Notes: generated by a model not told the origin, from the sequence alone. A stretch of 64,000 nucleotides of DNA from Larus michahellis (GCF_964199755.1 NC_133907.1:7073001-7137000), one strand, 5' to 3'. Numbered from the stretch's first letter, positions 38,501 through 52,331 are shown. Program-made: numbers and translations.

Positions 38501-41500
38501 CTGTCCCTGCAGTTGCTATGCAACTGTCGTCTACTCTTTGTGATGTGGTGCCATGTTTAAGTCAGACAGCAGCGGGGGCCATAGGTCAGAGGAGAATAGG
38601 TGCATGAGAAGGGAAAGCACCTCTTGCAGCATTAAGTTCAGTCCCCTGTTGTATCAGTTATCACTGACAATTCTATCGCCACCTTCTCATATTTTATTCT
38701 TTCAACTCCCAGTCCCAAATTCCCAAAACGTGTTGTTCCTTGCAGGTGGAGAGGAATCTGTGTATTTCACAAATTTGATGTGACTTTGATTCAGTTAAGC
38801 AGATAGAAATATCTGTGGTTTTCGCCTCTAGAATTACCCTTCTCCTTTTCTGATTTTTTTTGTTATTATATTTCTTATGATGAGCCTTCACACACCCAAA
38901 AGTTTATAGAGGCAAGGGGTGATTTTTATGCTTGTTTTACTACGGGGACTTAACGGCCTGTACTCTGATTCTGAATACAGCACCACTCTTCAGCCTCTAG
39001 AGTGATTTACCGGAGGTGGATTGTGGAGATGGTCTTCAGGGTCTCACTTAGAAATCTTTCAAAATGCACCTAGAGCTCAAACCTTGCATTAGTTCTGTAT
39101 ACAAATATCATCATTTGGGTAGACTGCTACAGTTAAAATCAGTTCTTTAAACAAGTGTGATCTAACTTAGACAGTTTTTACTGAGGGAAGTGACCTGTGC
39201 TTCTATAAATAATAGTTTAAAAACACATAAAAAAGAAAACTTTTATCAGCTTGAAGGCCAGATTGCAAAAAGGAACATTGAATTTCATTATGCAAATATG
39301 TCCCTAACTGTGGAAGCATTTGAACTCAATCAGCACCAGCATTTTGAGCCTTAAAGTTTTCTAAATACTAAAGATTTCTGTGTCTCAGCCTGTGCACGTC
39401 TCGGGTTTGGCTGGTAGAGCTTCTTGTGTCTAATCCTGACCAGAATCTGCCCACCGGCAGGGTAGGCAGCTGCAAGTACTCTCTCCTCACTACATTAGAG
39501 TGACTACCTGTGACCAGATTTGACGATATTTAGCAGTGGCAACCTCCTCTTTTTTTAGAATGGCCTCAGAGGAAAATGCATCTTTGCTGTTTTCTATTCT
39601 GGGCTACTGATTAGAGCATAGGATATGCAAGACCTGATCTTCATTCCTTTCTATGCCTGAAAAGATGAGACAGTTTAAGCTCATATTTTCACATATTGCC
39701 AGCATAAGCCTTGATTCTAAAATGTCAGGGCAACCCACCCCAAACCCACAAAGATGAAATGGGTAAAATGTGGAGATTAGATCTGTCAGGATGTTTCTTA
39801 CCAAGGAGGCTTTCATTCATGTCCTTTTTCTCATCATTTGGCCCCCAAAAGAACTCCCTTTCCAAGAAAAAAAGCTGTAAATAAGATGATGACAGCAGAA
39901 CTAATGAAATATTGGCTGTGATGAAATTAAAGAAAAACAAATGGTTTTCTTTGTTAAAAAACTTAGTCATGTTTTAGAAAGCAGTTAATATTATAAGGTT
40001 TCTTTTCTTTGTATGTTGTTATTTCTTGCTTGTTTCTTCACTAGTTAAACTATTTAATCTTCAGGGAAAGGCAAAGAGAAAGTAACATCTGTTGCTAAGT
40101 GTGGATAATGTAGTTTTCTAGAGAGAATTCCCTTGTGAGGTTGTTGAATGAAAAACCTTGTTTAACACTCATCATGAGATTCAAGCTGATAATAGCTGAT
40201 AAATGCATATAACTTTGCTTTATTTTCACCCTTTTTCAACAATAGTTTGTGCCAGGTGAAATTGGAAATTGTAAAGGAAGTTGGAGGATAATAAACAGTC
40301 GGTTGCTCCCATGCAGCCAGGTACCTACTACTCTCCTGCAGTTCCAAGTACCTGAAATAGTGAAATACTCTTGAAGACCTCTCCTCAGCTTTATTCATTT
40401 TAGGAAAGGACTTAGCAGATAAAATGTTTTATCTTAGCAAAGCAAAAGCAAAGTACGCTGTTTTTGAATTCTGTGCACGTTATTTTAGAGGCTTTGACTT
40501 GGAAATATCTGTAAACATGTGCTTGAATTCATCACCTGGACACTTCATCATGATGGTTACTCAGCTCTCTATTGACGTACAGTTATTTGATGCTGAAGAG
40601 CTGCCTTAGTAGAGTTTTAGTTTTTGATAATAGAATATTTGACAAATGCAACAAATTAAACTTTAGATCTTATTCACTAAGTAAGTGACTTGTAAATCAT
40701 GAACCTCTTGAGTATTGACTTAGTATTTTTATCTGAAATCATGAAGATATCACTAGTTATAATAAATTGTGGAAGTATGGTTTGGGCTGTTTTTACTTGG
40801 AGATTATCAAAATCCAACAAAACTGGAAGTAGGAGCCTCACAAGAATCTGTCAAAGAGGACATACAACGACCGTGTTGTAAACAATCAGATGATTAAGCA
40901 CTGTCTTTTTCTTTAATGTCTTAGGGTAGCAGCTTTCTAAGAGCATTTTTAGTAGTCAGATTCACAGACTGCAGAATCACTTGCAATATTAGATATGAAA
41001 TGCAATATTGGAAAGATTTCAGTTGTATTTTTCAAAGAAGTTGTAGTTCATACACTTCACAGTCATGTCCGTAGCTAATAATGTTACTTTATAGTCTAAG
41101 GCTCACTATGACCTAAGGCAAGAATGAATCTGGCATCAGCTGAGGTCAGTGGAAGTTGCATATGTCTGTACCAGATTAATGGAAGAGATTTTCAAATTGG
41201 AAGAGTAGATCCTCACCTGATACAAGCAGCTGAAACCCTGTTGAAGCAGACCACTAGCAGTTTGCATCATTTGGGGTCTGGCACACTGGATTTTCTTTCA
41301 TCCCTGGCTGGAGCACAAAACACCAGTGCTACAAATGAAGAGGTGGCCTGCCAACCTTTACGTTTAGTGAGGAAAAAGAACATGCAATAGTGATTGCGAT
41401 GAGGTGGTTTTCAGATGAGTGTTTCCATAATTTCAGCCAGTTAACAGGTTAATTTAAACAGACTCAACTTTTGGACATTATATACAATTCTCCTTCTCAT

Positions 41501-43709
41501 CCAAGCGTAAAAGGAGACAAAGCAGACCTGATTGCAAAACACTTAATAGCACCTGCAGGTGCTTTGTCTTATTCAAGGGATTTTAAGTGCTTTAGGCTAA
41601 TAATACTCAGTATCAGTCTTGTCCTCTCATTTACAGAGTGAGAGACAAGCAGACGTGATTGAGCCAGCTGCATTCTGCTATTCAGCTTTGTCAGTGCCAG
41701 GAATCCCTGGAATATCTTCCTCATCTCCCTGGAAGCCCTTGTCTTCGTAAATCGTATTGCTCTGTGGTGCTGGGGCTGAGCAGTGGGTGCATTTGGCCTT
41801 TTAAAGCCTAATAACCTAATGCTGCCGACTGACCTCACTCCTGGCACTGTCAGATGCTGTGAGTGGATGGATTCGGGGAGAGATTTTTCTACTGATGCTT
41901 AGGGCACCTCAATTTGTTGCTGTACTGACAAAATACTCGTAGGTGAAGGACAGACACCTCACCCCTTCCCCCCCCCAACCAGAAAATTTTTGTCCCCCTG
42001 ATGCTGCCGCTCCTTTCATGCTAGAGATGGACTGCATGCTGTGCCTGTCCCCAGCCACTCCTAGACCTGCAGAAGTACTAGTTTCAGGCCGTTTAAAATG
42101 ATGTGTACTTGAGTGTCTGCCTGTTTGTGTGTGGGCCCATGAGAAGACTGCAAAAGAAACATCTTTGGCTGACTAAGCCATCTCGCGTCTTCCTGTAAGG
42201 GTTTAATTGGTTTTCAGTTCACATTTCAGCATAAGGGATTTTCCTGAAATCAGTGGGAAAGACCATGAGATGTGTGGTTTCCTCTTTGTAGCTGCAGAAG
42301 AGCACTCCTGTAAGGCTGCTTCCCTCTCAAAGACTGTGATAAGAGCTATCAGAACCTATCACTTAGTTTTAATTACCAGTTAGACCTAACTTTGGTCCAA
42401 GGATTTCCTGTTCTTCTCTTTTTTTGTGTTTGGAAGATATGACCTCAATATGGTTGTAAAAAAAAAAAAAAAAAATCAGCTTCAGTGCTTTTATCTGCCT
42501 TGCTTTTTGCAAATGACTTCTAGAACAGAGTGTGGCAATCTTTACTTCTTATGGTTTAGGGATAACTAGGAATAGCAAAGGCCTGTGTCCATCTATTAAA
42601 CCAGCCACATGTGCATGGTCCTACTGCTGCCCTCGGGGATGTTGCCCTTCAACAAAAAGGGACGTTGAATGCTCTTCAGGGTTAGAGATATTCCTTTTTC
42701 TAGAATCTGAAATTTGCAATATGAGCCAATTTTTTTGAGTAATATCAAACTACAGAGTGTGACTATGGAATATTTTCTGTTAGAGACAGAATCATCTTGA
42801 TTTGGAAAGCAAAATGTATTTGGAAAGCAAATATGACTCATGGAACCTTGTACCATTTATTATGGAAAACAGAAGGGACAACTAGTTAGTTTCATACCAT
42901 TTCTTGTTCCTTTTTTTTTGCACAAGGTTATGTACACATCTATCTTTGTAGGTAATAATAATGTATGGCTAGGTGTTTCTGAACAGCACATTTTCCCAGT
43001 TAATGCAAGAAAACAAGCTGGTGTTTAAGCTTTTGTTTGCACTGAATATTGTCTTGATGAGAAAAGGTGGTGTCAAGAAAAGGTTACATCTATTGCTCAC
43101 CTTGCATAACTTCTGATGGCAGAAAGAATTAAATTTCAACTGAATTCACCAAGGGCACTTTTGTTGACTGCTTAGAAACTTCCCGAAACATTTTGTAACT
43201 GTACTCTTCCAGGCCAGCACCTCAGAGGACGCAGGTGCCAGAACCCTAAACCAGTGAAGCCTGACCGTATGAGCTCCCTCCTTCCTCGTTACCTGAAGGG
43301 TATTGTGTCACTGCCCAACAAACTTCTGCAGAGGGGCAGAGTGAACCGTCAAACCCCTCCTGCTTGCCCTGAGTTGTCACTTCGAATCTGTGCTCTATTA
43401 TTCCCTTTGTCTTCTGGACCTGTTGTTATAATTTATATATATCCACATTAAAAATGTATCTAAATACAACGTATTAACACTTTATAGGCATAATATTACT
43501 AAGGATTTTCTTTATGCGAGCCAAAGCTGCCTTTCCTCCTCCGAGCAATGTCAGCTAGAAGGGCTTGTGCGGACTCTCTGCCAAGACTGTGCTAACAGGG
43601 TGTCCAGAGATCTGTCACTGCTGTAAATACACCCCCCTGCCTAGTGGGTTATTGTTCCTGACCTGGCTAATTAAATGTCAGAGCAGGAAGGGGAATAAAA
43701 TACTGCTTT
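35522..43709. other. Intergenic, upstream side of MC3R, no gene supported
   Basis: Unique sequence with A18 at 42458 and C9 at about 41968-41976. A short phrase near 35949-35972 (TTGGTCTGACCCAGTGTGAT) resembles the 3' end of some reptilian CR1-related repeats, but it is too short to call. No exon of a neighbouring gene is recognised. Confidence 0.65.
42458..42475. repeat. A18 homopolymer
   Basis: Eighteen A preceded by ATGGTTGT. The upstream 200 bp show no cDNA-like or SINE sequence, so a processed pseudogene tail is not supported. Confidence 0.8.
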
Positions 43710-43782
43710 TACCATTTTGCAGTGGAGGTACGAGATTAAATGCCAGGGTACCTCACTCCTATATCTTAACCACAAGATACCT
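43710..43782 (-). mobile_element. Probable MIR or related tRNA-derived SINE fragment, antisense
   Basis: GAGATTAAATGCCAGGGTAC, then CTCACTCC, then TCTTAACCACAAGATACC, resembles the antisense 5' part of MIR-type SINEs (GGGATTAAACCCAGGTC, TGACTCC, CTTAACCACTAGACC). The final block corresponds to the tRNA-derived A-box head of the element on the minus strand. Only this head is convincing; the core to the left is not clear. Confidence 0.42.
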
Positions 43783-44844
43783 TTTTTTTTCCCCCAACTG
43801 TAGTTCTCCTTTCCCTCTCACTCCATGAAAAGCAGAGAAGTAAGCTCATTCAGTCTGTGAGTCTGAGCTTCATGTCTTCCCCTCTATAGCTGGGCAGGCA
43901 TTTTTCTTGAAATCTCTTCCTTCACTTTCCGTATTAAGTGGGAAGTGATGACTGAATACGGCCCAGCTCTGCAGACTTCCTCTTGCTCTTTCCATTGCCC
44001 AGCAAATAGCCTGATGATGGATAACTCGGTGACACTAAGGTTGGAATTTCAAAAAGCTCTTAGTAATAACCTGCCACTGGCAAACATTGGTGGGTAAGGT
44101 TTCTAAATAACATCCACGGCTAAAAATAAAGAAGAGAGTGCAGCTGAGTGCTCCCTACATTGTAAAATAGAGGATAATGATGAATGCTTCCTGGAGGGAA
44201 AATTGGCAGGGCAGGGTCTCAATTTAGCCCATTTCAGTTTTCTGTTGCTGCTGCCGCCCAGGACTCTGCCTGCAGCCCTGTTTTCTTGGGGATGCTCTTT
44301 CAGAGACTGTGCCGAAAGAGGCTGTCCAAAGGCAAGTTTTATTTCAATGAAACTCCTCATTCAAACACCAATTTTGTCAATCATTTTTAAAGCCAACATC
44401 TAGGAATCTGGCTTGTGTTAGCTTAGTTTAGTGATGTGTAATGGCCCCCTCTTCAGAAAAGCTGGGCTTGCAAATGTACTTGCTAAAGTTTTGGTGATTC
44501 ACTGCCTTGCTTGAGCTTAAAATTACACCACTGTGCGTATGAAGAAAGGTGAGGATTTTAGTGAACGCTTGGTCGTTATGTTTGCAACGCTCCTGTCTAA
44601 GGCCTGCGACGGGATTACATGTGTGCACAGCACAGATGGACAACTGCATGCGCAGATTCAGCCAAAAATATCACTTACCTGAGACATAGTGGTTGTGTGT
44701 GCCTCTTGCTTTATTCTTACCCTGTCATTTGCTGACCGAGACTGAAAACGGAGGTGGTGACTGTATCAGAGCTGTTGAAGTACATGGTGCAGTGGCCAGA
44801 ATGAAATGGGGTGAAGGTGAGGAGGCAGCTGCAATCTGCTGTCA

Positions 44845-44861
44845 TTTTTTTTTTTTTTTTT
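44845..44861. repeat. T17 homopolymer
   Basis: Seventeen T in a GCAATCTGCTGTCA context. No associated element is seen. Confidence 0.8.
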
Positions 44862-45779
44862 AATATTTGCTTTAGTCAAAAACAAAATACCTGTTTTGAT
44901 TGATGAAAGGACTGAAGTCTCAAAAGGAGGTTATGGGAGAAGAGGCATCCTTTTGTCATAGAGCTCTTTTCAGGATGAAAAGGCTATCCTGGCGTACGGA
45001 GGACCCTGACCCCTCTACCCGCTCTGCACCTCGTTAAAGGGGTGGTGCGGTCGTGTTTCACAGCTTTCAGAAGAGTGATCCGACTGTTGCCCTCAGACAC
45101 TTTCAAGAGCCAGGATTGCTTTAGCTTTCTCTTTGATTCCACAGCCGATTTCTTGCTATTTCAAACCCTTCAGCATTTACTGCTTGTCCCTGCTGTGCCG
45201 CAGCCATTCCCACGAGTGGTGGGACACCCTGGACACCATCGCTGGAGAGTCCAGTGTATTCTGACTCATCTCATTTTAACCCTGGCTCTTCAATTTTAAA
45301 CTGCTTTGATGGTTCACTTTTTTGATAGCCTGAAATTAAGGTAGTGTCTGGTGCCATCTTGTGTCACTAGGGAGTAACTATATAGAGCTGTCACTTTTTA
45401 ACTTGAAATAATGTGGGCTTTTAACTTGCTTAGCTTTAGGGGGCGTCACTGGATGCAGCATCAGTATTAACAAGGCGAGATCGCCACTGACGTTCGGAGG
45501 TCTATAAGTTTGCATGAAATATATTGTAACCATTTGAAAAATGAGTTAAAATATGAATCGGTGTAGTGTCATCAACTTCAGCAAAGCTTTCTTGACTCTA
45601 AAACGTAGACTGTGAGGCAAGCAGGTGTGAGCAGTGCTGGCTAAAGGCCGTCGAGCTCCAACTAAACTTGAGAGGAACTTTCCATGGCAAGCATGGCTTG
45701 GTTTTATGTTAATTCATCACAATTCTACGAAGTTGTCCTTATCAGGGTGAGCTCACCTCTTTCAGGCAAAGTGATTTTG

Positions 45780-46010
45780 CCTCCATCCTGCGATGGCCCC
45801 TCGGCTGCGGGAGGCAGAGGGGACGCGGATGTGGTGGCTGCTGCTGGGACAGGGGCAGCCGTTGGCCTCTGCTCTCCTCAGGTGCAGACTATGGGATTGG
45901 TGTCATCATCCCGTGGATCTGAGCAGCCAGCGGGGAGAGCAGGTCCCCCCCTCCCCTCCAGAAGGACTGGGGCACTGCAGGGATGCACCAGGAGCGCTGC
46001 TCTGACATTT
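45780..46010. promoter_or_regulatory. Short GC- and CpG-richer block
   Basis: About 230 bp carry roughly nine CpGs and high GC in an otherwise AT-rich setting. Two plus-strand frames stay open through it (128 codons from 45684 and 70 codons from 45793), as GC-rich DNA often does. Neither product is recognisable, and both are rich in G, A, R and P without domain motifs. It could be a small CpG island, a first exon of a non-coding transcript, or simply a base-composition fluctuation. Confidence 0.2.
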
Positions 46011-49000
46011 CCTTTATTAATGTTTGTTGCACACAGTGAGAAGCTCAAAGGAAATTGTTCGAGTAGATGAAGAACCATTATTTTTAGAAACCTGTGGGTT
46101 TTTTCTTTTCTTTTCTTGATGGTGACAATGAACCACTATCAAAGGCAGAAGAATGCTGGAAACATTTTTCTGTTCAAAATTCAGCAACTAAGTAGTTTGT
46201 ATATTACCAACTCACAAAGGAACAACTAATGGCTCCGTTGCTAATTACTGGTTTGCTTTATTTATGTATCAAACCACTACTATGCTTTGCAGAATGTATT
46301 GTACAAAAAAGTGAAGAATGAGAAAGGAATATTTGCTTTTATAAAAGAAGCCAAAACCTGACACCTCCATCAATTAGGCAGTGTCCCTACTTCTTCATTT
46401 TAATGAATAGATGTGTTATCTCTGTCTTCTAGTTCCTAGCTTCTTTTTTTTTTCTTTTCTTTTCTATATTCTCCCACTAGTCATTCAAAATGTGCACACT
46501 GAATTAATTAAAAAACTAACCCAAATTATTTGAAAAAAAAATAACCCCCACATTTCATAAGAAAATATTTCTTTTATGGTATTTCTGGTGAAACATATGG
46601 GAAATGTTTAAATTTGCCACATGTCCAGCCAGTGTGGCTGGCACGGGCTTCCACTGCACAACGCTGGTGCCTCCGTGCAGGTTGACTGTCCCCGAGCATC
46701 CGAGCGTACTGCTGGGTTGGACATACTGCCACGCTGACAGTCCTGTCCCAGCCACGTCACCCCTCCCAGCTCTCTCCTCTCTCCCCTGGGATTTATTTCA
46801 AAAATCACAGTTATGAACTAAATAAAAATAAGATGAAATTGATACATTCTGGTGCACTCACTTGGCCCTGCCAGGAAAGGCTGGACCGGGTTTTGGATTT
46901 CAACAGGAAGAGTTGAACTAAACAGTTCATTTTTCATATTGAAATATATTATTTCTACTTACAGTTTAACAAGAAATTTACAGAGACGTAAAAGAGGCTA
47001 AGATGTATGAAGGTACGTACCTTGGGAAGCATTTACGGGTGAGAATACTGCAAAAACTGGCAGAATTTGTGCGAGGATCGTGTGCTGAGCATCACTAGAT
47101 GTCACTCTCGACCTGAATTTAGTTTCATAAAGTCACTCGCTTGTCAGAAGTTTTAATTTTAAATTATTCATCTTCTGCTCATCCTCCTCCCCCCCTTTTT
47201 TTTCCTTGTATTTAATGCACAGGGGATCTTCCAGTTCAGTGTAGCATAATCTGTTGTGTATAAATATTTTTCTTGCTTAAAACCAGGATCAAAATTAGGT
47301 CAAATAGAAATACCTAAAATTTGCAATACCATTAATTTCTGTGCTAGATATTCACAGGGGAAATAGAAAAGGCAAAACCCCCTGAAACAGGGTTTCCTTG
47401 TAACATGTTTGGTTGGTTTTCTAGTTTCATTATAACTTGTTGGCACAGTCACGCTATGCAGCATGTGAAATGAAGAGCAGCACGTCCGTTTCAGCCCAAA
47501 AGATCTCCTTTGCCTGAAAATACTGTATTTTTGCTTATGTTAAAAAGCAGAGGTGATATTTATGTGTTTTAAGTGATTTAATTTAATAATGTTCCTTTTG
47601 AATTGCTAAAGGTTCCTATTTTAATACTTCTTGGTTTCTTCCCTGAGCCAAATTTCTTCAATGAATTCAAAGAATGATGAGGGAAATGCCAATTTCAGCT
47701 TGGTTGGTTCACCTGTGCCTATGGAGGTAGAATGACTTGGGAAAAAAAAATCCCCTCCCTGCACTTCCTCTATTTCTTGCAAGTTCTCGTTTGCCTTTTG
47801 GAAAATACCTTTATTTCCTTGTATCCAGTCCAATGTGCTCGTATGTGACTGACCACTACTGCTGTTTGTATCCCTCTTTGTATCACTGCTGAGTCTCCGA
47901 GGGGCAGAGCTCCTGACGCAGGGGGACACATGAGTCCTGGCAGCTCTCGTGACTTTTACTCTGCTTTTTACGGGCAGTCAGTGTATGATTTCCTGGTCAT
48001 ATCCTGCCTCTTGTGCGTCTCTAACATGTCTAATGCTCCCTGCACCACAGTCCCACTGCGTGAATCCGTAAGGGCAGGAGCAAGTGGTTACCAAACAGGC
48101 TCGGAGCCCAGACTGACTCCTGTTAGATGCTGGTAGAGGCAGAAAAAAGTGACCTTCACCTCCTGGCGGGGAAGCAGCTTCTCTCCAGAGCAGGGCTGAA
48201 CCTCCCCAGTGCAGGTACCTGGAACGGGGATACCTGGCTTATCTGTATGAGGGTTTTCCTGCGGTTTTACTGGGACTTTTAAGAATGAGCCATTCATAAA
48301 TGCAAGGCATAAGGAGCCCTTTGTGGCTTTCTTTATAGAGCTGTAAAGATGTGTGTGATGTCTATAGGACCTTACGCCTTGAATTATTAATCAGTGGCCT
48401 TCTGCTGCTCTCAGCAATCATTTGGGGGAGAAGGAAAGAAGGGGCTCTATTCATCCTGAAAAATCTAAATAGTCACTGGAATACAGCCTCAAATGTTCTC
48501 TGTCTCTTTAAAAATAAAGGTGCATGTAAGACAATTATCACTTTCAGGTGTGAGAAGGACCAGGCTGACCACTCCTCCCTTATCCCCAGTCCTGTCAGTG
48601 ATTCCCAGCTCTGCTTGTTGGCATCACTGACTTCAAAGGAGGTGCAGAGGATCTGGATGAGGGTGTCTCAGCCATGGGCCACAGGGCAGCTCACATCGTA
48701 AATGGAAGGTGTCAGTCCCCCAGGGTTGCCAAACCGGTAGCTTTAAAATACCAACTAAAATAAAATTATTGAAAGCCCTCAAGCCATGAAATTTTCATAG
48801 CAGGAGGAGAGAGCTAGTGAGCGCAAGGGAGGAGGGATGGATGGACAGATGGATGTCTGAACGCCAGTGCTTGGCCAGCTACGTTTAACGTGAAGTGCAA
48901 GCCCAGCATCCTACAGGTTGGTTATTTTTCTGCTGGTCTCCTTTGCACCCAGGAATGTCTCTCAACCTACCATCTCTCCTCACTGTGGAGGTTCAGGTTG

Positions 49001-51835
49001 TGTTGAAAGTATCATTTTTCTCTTCTGTGTTTGCAGTTCAAGGAGCGTTCTCTGCTTTGGTCACTGAGCAGCATGTGTAAGCCCTTTTTTGTGCCAACCT
49101 TTAATGTCAGGATGTTTTTTATACAGTATGTCAGTTAGTTCCTTGATGTAACTATTAACCTAGTCTAAGAAATGACGCTTACAATTGCAATATGCTTCCT
49201 TTGGAGTACATCTTCTACCCCTTCTTCTCCTTTCAGCCTTTTCTTCCTCTTTCCATTAGAAAAATTAACTGTTTTCTCTTCAGCCATTCATCCTTTTCCC
49301 CCAATTATTTTTTCTTGATTTTCCTTCAGCACGTGTCCCCGTATCACTTTCTGCTGATTAACACTCCTGGTATGCTTGCTGTCATACTAGGTCAAAACAC
49401 AGCGTTACATGGTGGAGTCATTAGGAGCTCTGGCTTCCTCTTTTTTTCAGTGCCGTTCCACAGAAAAAACAAAGAGCCCATTTATAAAACAGATTTAGGC
49501 AGTAATTTTGAGGTGAAACAAGTTTCCAGTTGTATTGGCGTTGCAAGGTTTTGGTAGCAGGGGATTACAGGGGTGGCTTCTATGAGAAGCTGCTAGAAGG
49601 TCCGATAGAGCCAATGCCAGCCAGCTCCAAGACAGACCTGCCATCGGCCAAGGCTGAGCACATCAGTGATGGTGGTAGTGCCTTTGGGATAACATATTTA
49701 AGAAAGGGAAAAAATCCTGCGGATTTAACATTTTAAAAAACAGGGAAGTCTCTGATTTCTGGCATGTGCAGTCACTTCCAAGGCCATGAGGGCCCCGGTG
49801 AACAAGAGAAGAAAGATAACTCAAACCAGGAGGCTGACAAGGAGGTTCACACCTTGTGGTTGAATGCAGAAATGAACGAAGTTTGGAAAAAGCCGTTCAG
49901 AATATCTGTTAGTAAATCTGAGATACCTGAATAGTCTTTGTAGCTGAAAAAACATTAAGGAAAGCATGGCATGTGAGCGAGATGGGCAGCAGCGCTTTCC
50001 GAGAGGTCGTGGCAAGGCAGGACACAGTGCTCCTCCAGGCAAAAGACCTCCCTGCTCAGCAGCAAACGCACCCAGTGCAAGTACTAAAGAAGAGGGAAAA
50101 GTGGTTACAAAGTCATCCTTGACAGCAGCTTTTTTCCCTATTGGCAGAGTTGTTCGTGTTATTCTGAAGTAAATAGACACTGCTGATACAACACGTTTGC
50201 CTTGTGCATCAGTCAGGCAATGCACAGAGTGTTCTTGGACTTCTGTGTTGGTTCAAAGCCCTTTTCCCCATAGGTTTTGTCTTCACTGGGGAGTAGTTTA
50301 CTTAAGTACTGAATTTCCCCATGTGTCTGCTCCAGTGCACGGCTCTGGCATATGTTTGAATCGATCAACTGAGGGGGGGAAAAAAAAAAAAGAAAATTAT
50401 ACCAGAGCCTTTATTAAGGGAAGGTGTAATTAACGACTTCAGATTAATTGAAAATGTTTGCTCTAAAAGTGGCAATTGAGTTCTATTCTGATGAACTGCT
50501 TTCTCACAGGCTTTGTAACCTTGCAGAACATGTTCAGCAGGCAGTGGAGAGGAAAAGACCATCTAATATCTCTGCAGAACCTTTATAAAAGAAACCTGTA
50601 ATTTTCCCATTTTAAAATATTCTGTGGTGCTATAACCACATTATAAAAAGAAGTTCCTTGCTATTCTTTAATTTAAAAAGAAAATCATAGTTCCTCAAGG
50701 GATGAGGACTCTAAGGGGGAATAGGCCAATACTAGAAATTTGATTTTGAGTGAATTAGTTGCTCTTTTATTTTAACCAAATGACTTAAGATAGCTGTCAA
50801 AGAAACATGTTTCCTGTGATTTCTTTTTCCAGTTCAGTGAAAAATTTCCATCTTGTCATGTTGGACATAGAATAGTCAGAATTGAGAGCATTGAAAGAAA
50901 GACAATCTTTTATTAAATATTTCTTTAGAAGATCTGGACTTAGGCCCTGTTACATTATAGGCCTTGTAAGCTAAGATTCTTTCAAAGAGTAGGACTTACT
51001 TTTAATCAGTTCAAATGATTAAAAAATGTTTATATTAGCATATATTGACCTTACTTTTCATGTGTATTGCCTTAAGTAGTCTTGGGAGAATTCATTGCTA
51101 ATCCTTTCCCTCCCACATCGGCTATTATGGTCTTTCTTGGGTCCATCTACAGTGTTTAGCACGTGTGAGCTTAAAGGCCCTCGACTGTGAGGCTGATGAA
51201 TCCTGTATGGCTCTCAGAGCCTGCTCTTAGGTGCAAGCGTCAGATTTGTTTCTGGCATGTTGAAGACCTGCCCACCAGGTGAATGGGCTGGCCAACTCTG
51301 CACCATGTCGCTCTCCACAGCTCGTCTCTGGCTTCCAGCCTGAATTCAGGCTGCCTGCGCTCGCCTCTTACTTTTGCAGTGCTGTCTTTTGGCTGAGCTC
51401 TGGCAGATAAATAAGCTGAGCTCCTCAGCAGAAGGTCTATAACTACGTCAGCTGAAAGAGCAGGTGGGATTTATATGCATGGGTACGTGGGGCTGGGCCA
51501 GGGAGCCTTGCCCTCGTGCCCGGACTTGTCTGTTGACACCTCTTCTGCACTGAACTTCTCAACTTCCTCTCCCTGCATTGCTTCTATTAAAAAATTGCTT
51601 CTAGGCGAGTAGAGGAAGGAGACCTGTCATCAAAACAAAACGTTTCAGTTCCTGCCACTTTTAAAAAAATTGACTTTGCAGGAGATACTTACTGGCTTTT
51701 GATTTTTCCCTTTTGCCTCTGTTTGGAGGAGAAGAAATGTCAAAATATGAAGAGTCCAGCTTCCAGCCATGTCTATTCAGAACTTTTAATCTCTGAATTA
51801 ATTTCGATACTTTTTTGTGTCATAATAGAAGTCAC

Positions 51836-51963
51836 CATTTGTAGGTGGGGAAACTGAGGTATAATTTCTCTGTTGCTGCTGAACAATTTTTGTCAGACCC
51901 AGGGTGAGATTTTAGGAATGCCTTAGTGTTAATTCCCTCTTCTAATCACTAGACTCTCTCCTC
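51836..51963 (-). mobile_element. MIR/CORE-SINE fossil, antisense
   Basis: This is the best SINE fossil in the window. GGTGGGGAAACTGAGGTATA matches the antisense MIR GATGGGGAAACTGAGGCACA. After a diverged middle, CAGACCCAGGGTGAGATTTT and CTTCTAATCACTAGACTCTC match the GCTGGGATTCGAACCC and GCTCTAACCACTAGACC ends. The order and spacing fit a near-complete copy with the tRNA-like head at the right. No target-site duplication is visible, which is usual at this age. Confidence 0.6.
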
Positions 51964-52313
51964 AGATACAGATAGCAAAGGCAGACTTTAAAATGCTGTT
52001 TATCTTTACAGGAATCTTGTACGTTAACCCGCAGGTGCCTGTGTGCTTTCATCCACTATGCACGTATTCATGCTGGAGTTTGAAGATATATATTAAAGAT
52101 TGCTGCTGTGCATAAAAATATTGCTGTGAAAATTGAGCATTGTATTTGTAATTCCTCACGCAAACTTTGTTACATTTAGCATGAAATTTGTTGGGTGTTC
52201 AGATAGATCCAATGTACAGTAATAAATCATAATTTCAGCATTCATGGCTCTGTGATTTCAGGAAGTCACTAGAACAGAAATATCAGTTCAGGAAAAGCAA
52301 ACAAACAACTACC

Positions 52314-52331
52314 TTTTTTTTTTTTTTTTTT
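52314..52331. repeat. T18 homopolymer
   Basis: Eighteen T directly followed by TGTCTTTTCACAG, giving an acceptor-like look on the plus strand. No downstream exon is recognisable. Confidence 0.8.

Larger units (their letters stand above)
43783..51835. other. Intergenic, no gene supported
   Basis: It holds T17 at 44845, the GC-richer block at 45.8 kb, a pyrimidine tract at 46441-46465, and a G7-A12 run at 50373-50391. A short MIR-like phrase near 44160-44190 is too weak to annotate. Open frames up to 134 codons are unrecognisable. Confidence 0.65.

Noticed and set aside
42440-42475. A18 as the tail of a processed pseudogene
   Set aside because: The sequence before it shows no cDNA-like open frame or poly(A) signal, and no target-site duplication is seen.
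44150-44195. TTGTAAAATAGAGGATAATG as a MIR core
   Set aside because: A short match without the head or tail of the element; chance similarity in AT-rich DNA is likely.
45684-46070. 128-codon plus-strand open frame
   Set aside because: Open because of high GC; the overlapping 70-codon frame is equally open, and there are no conserved motifs.
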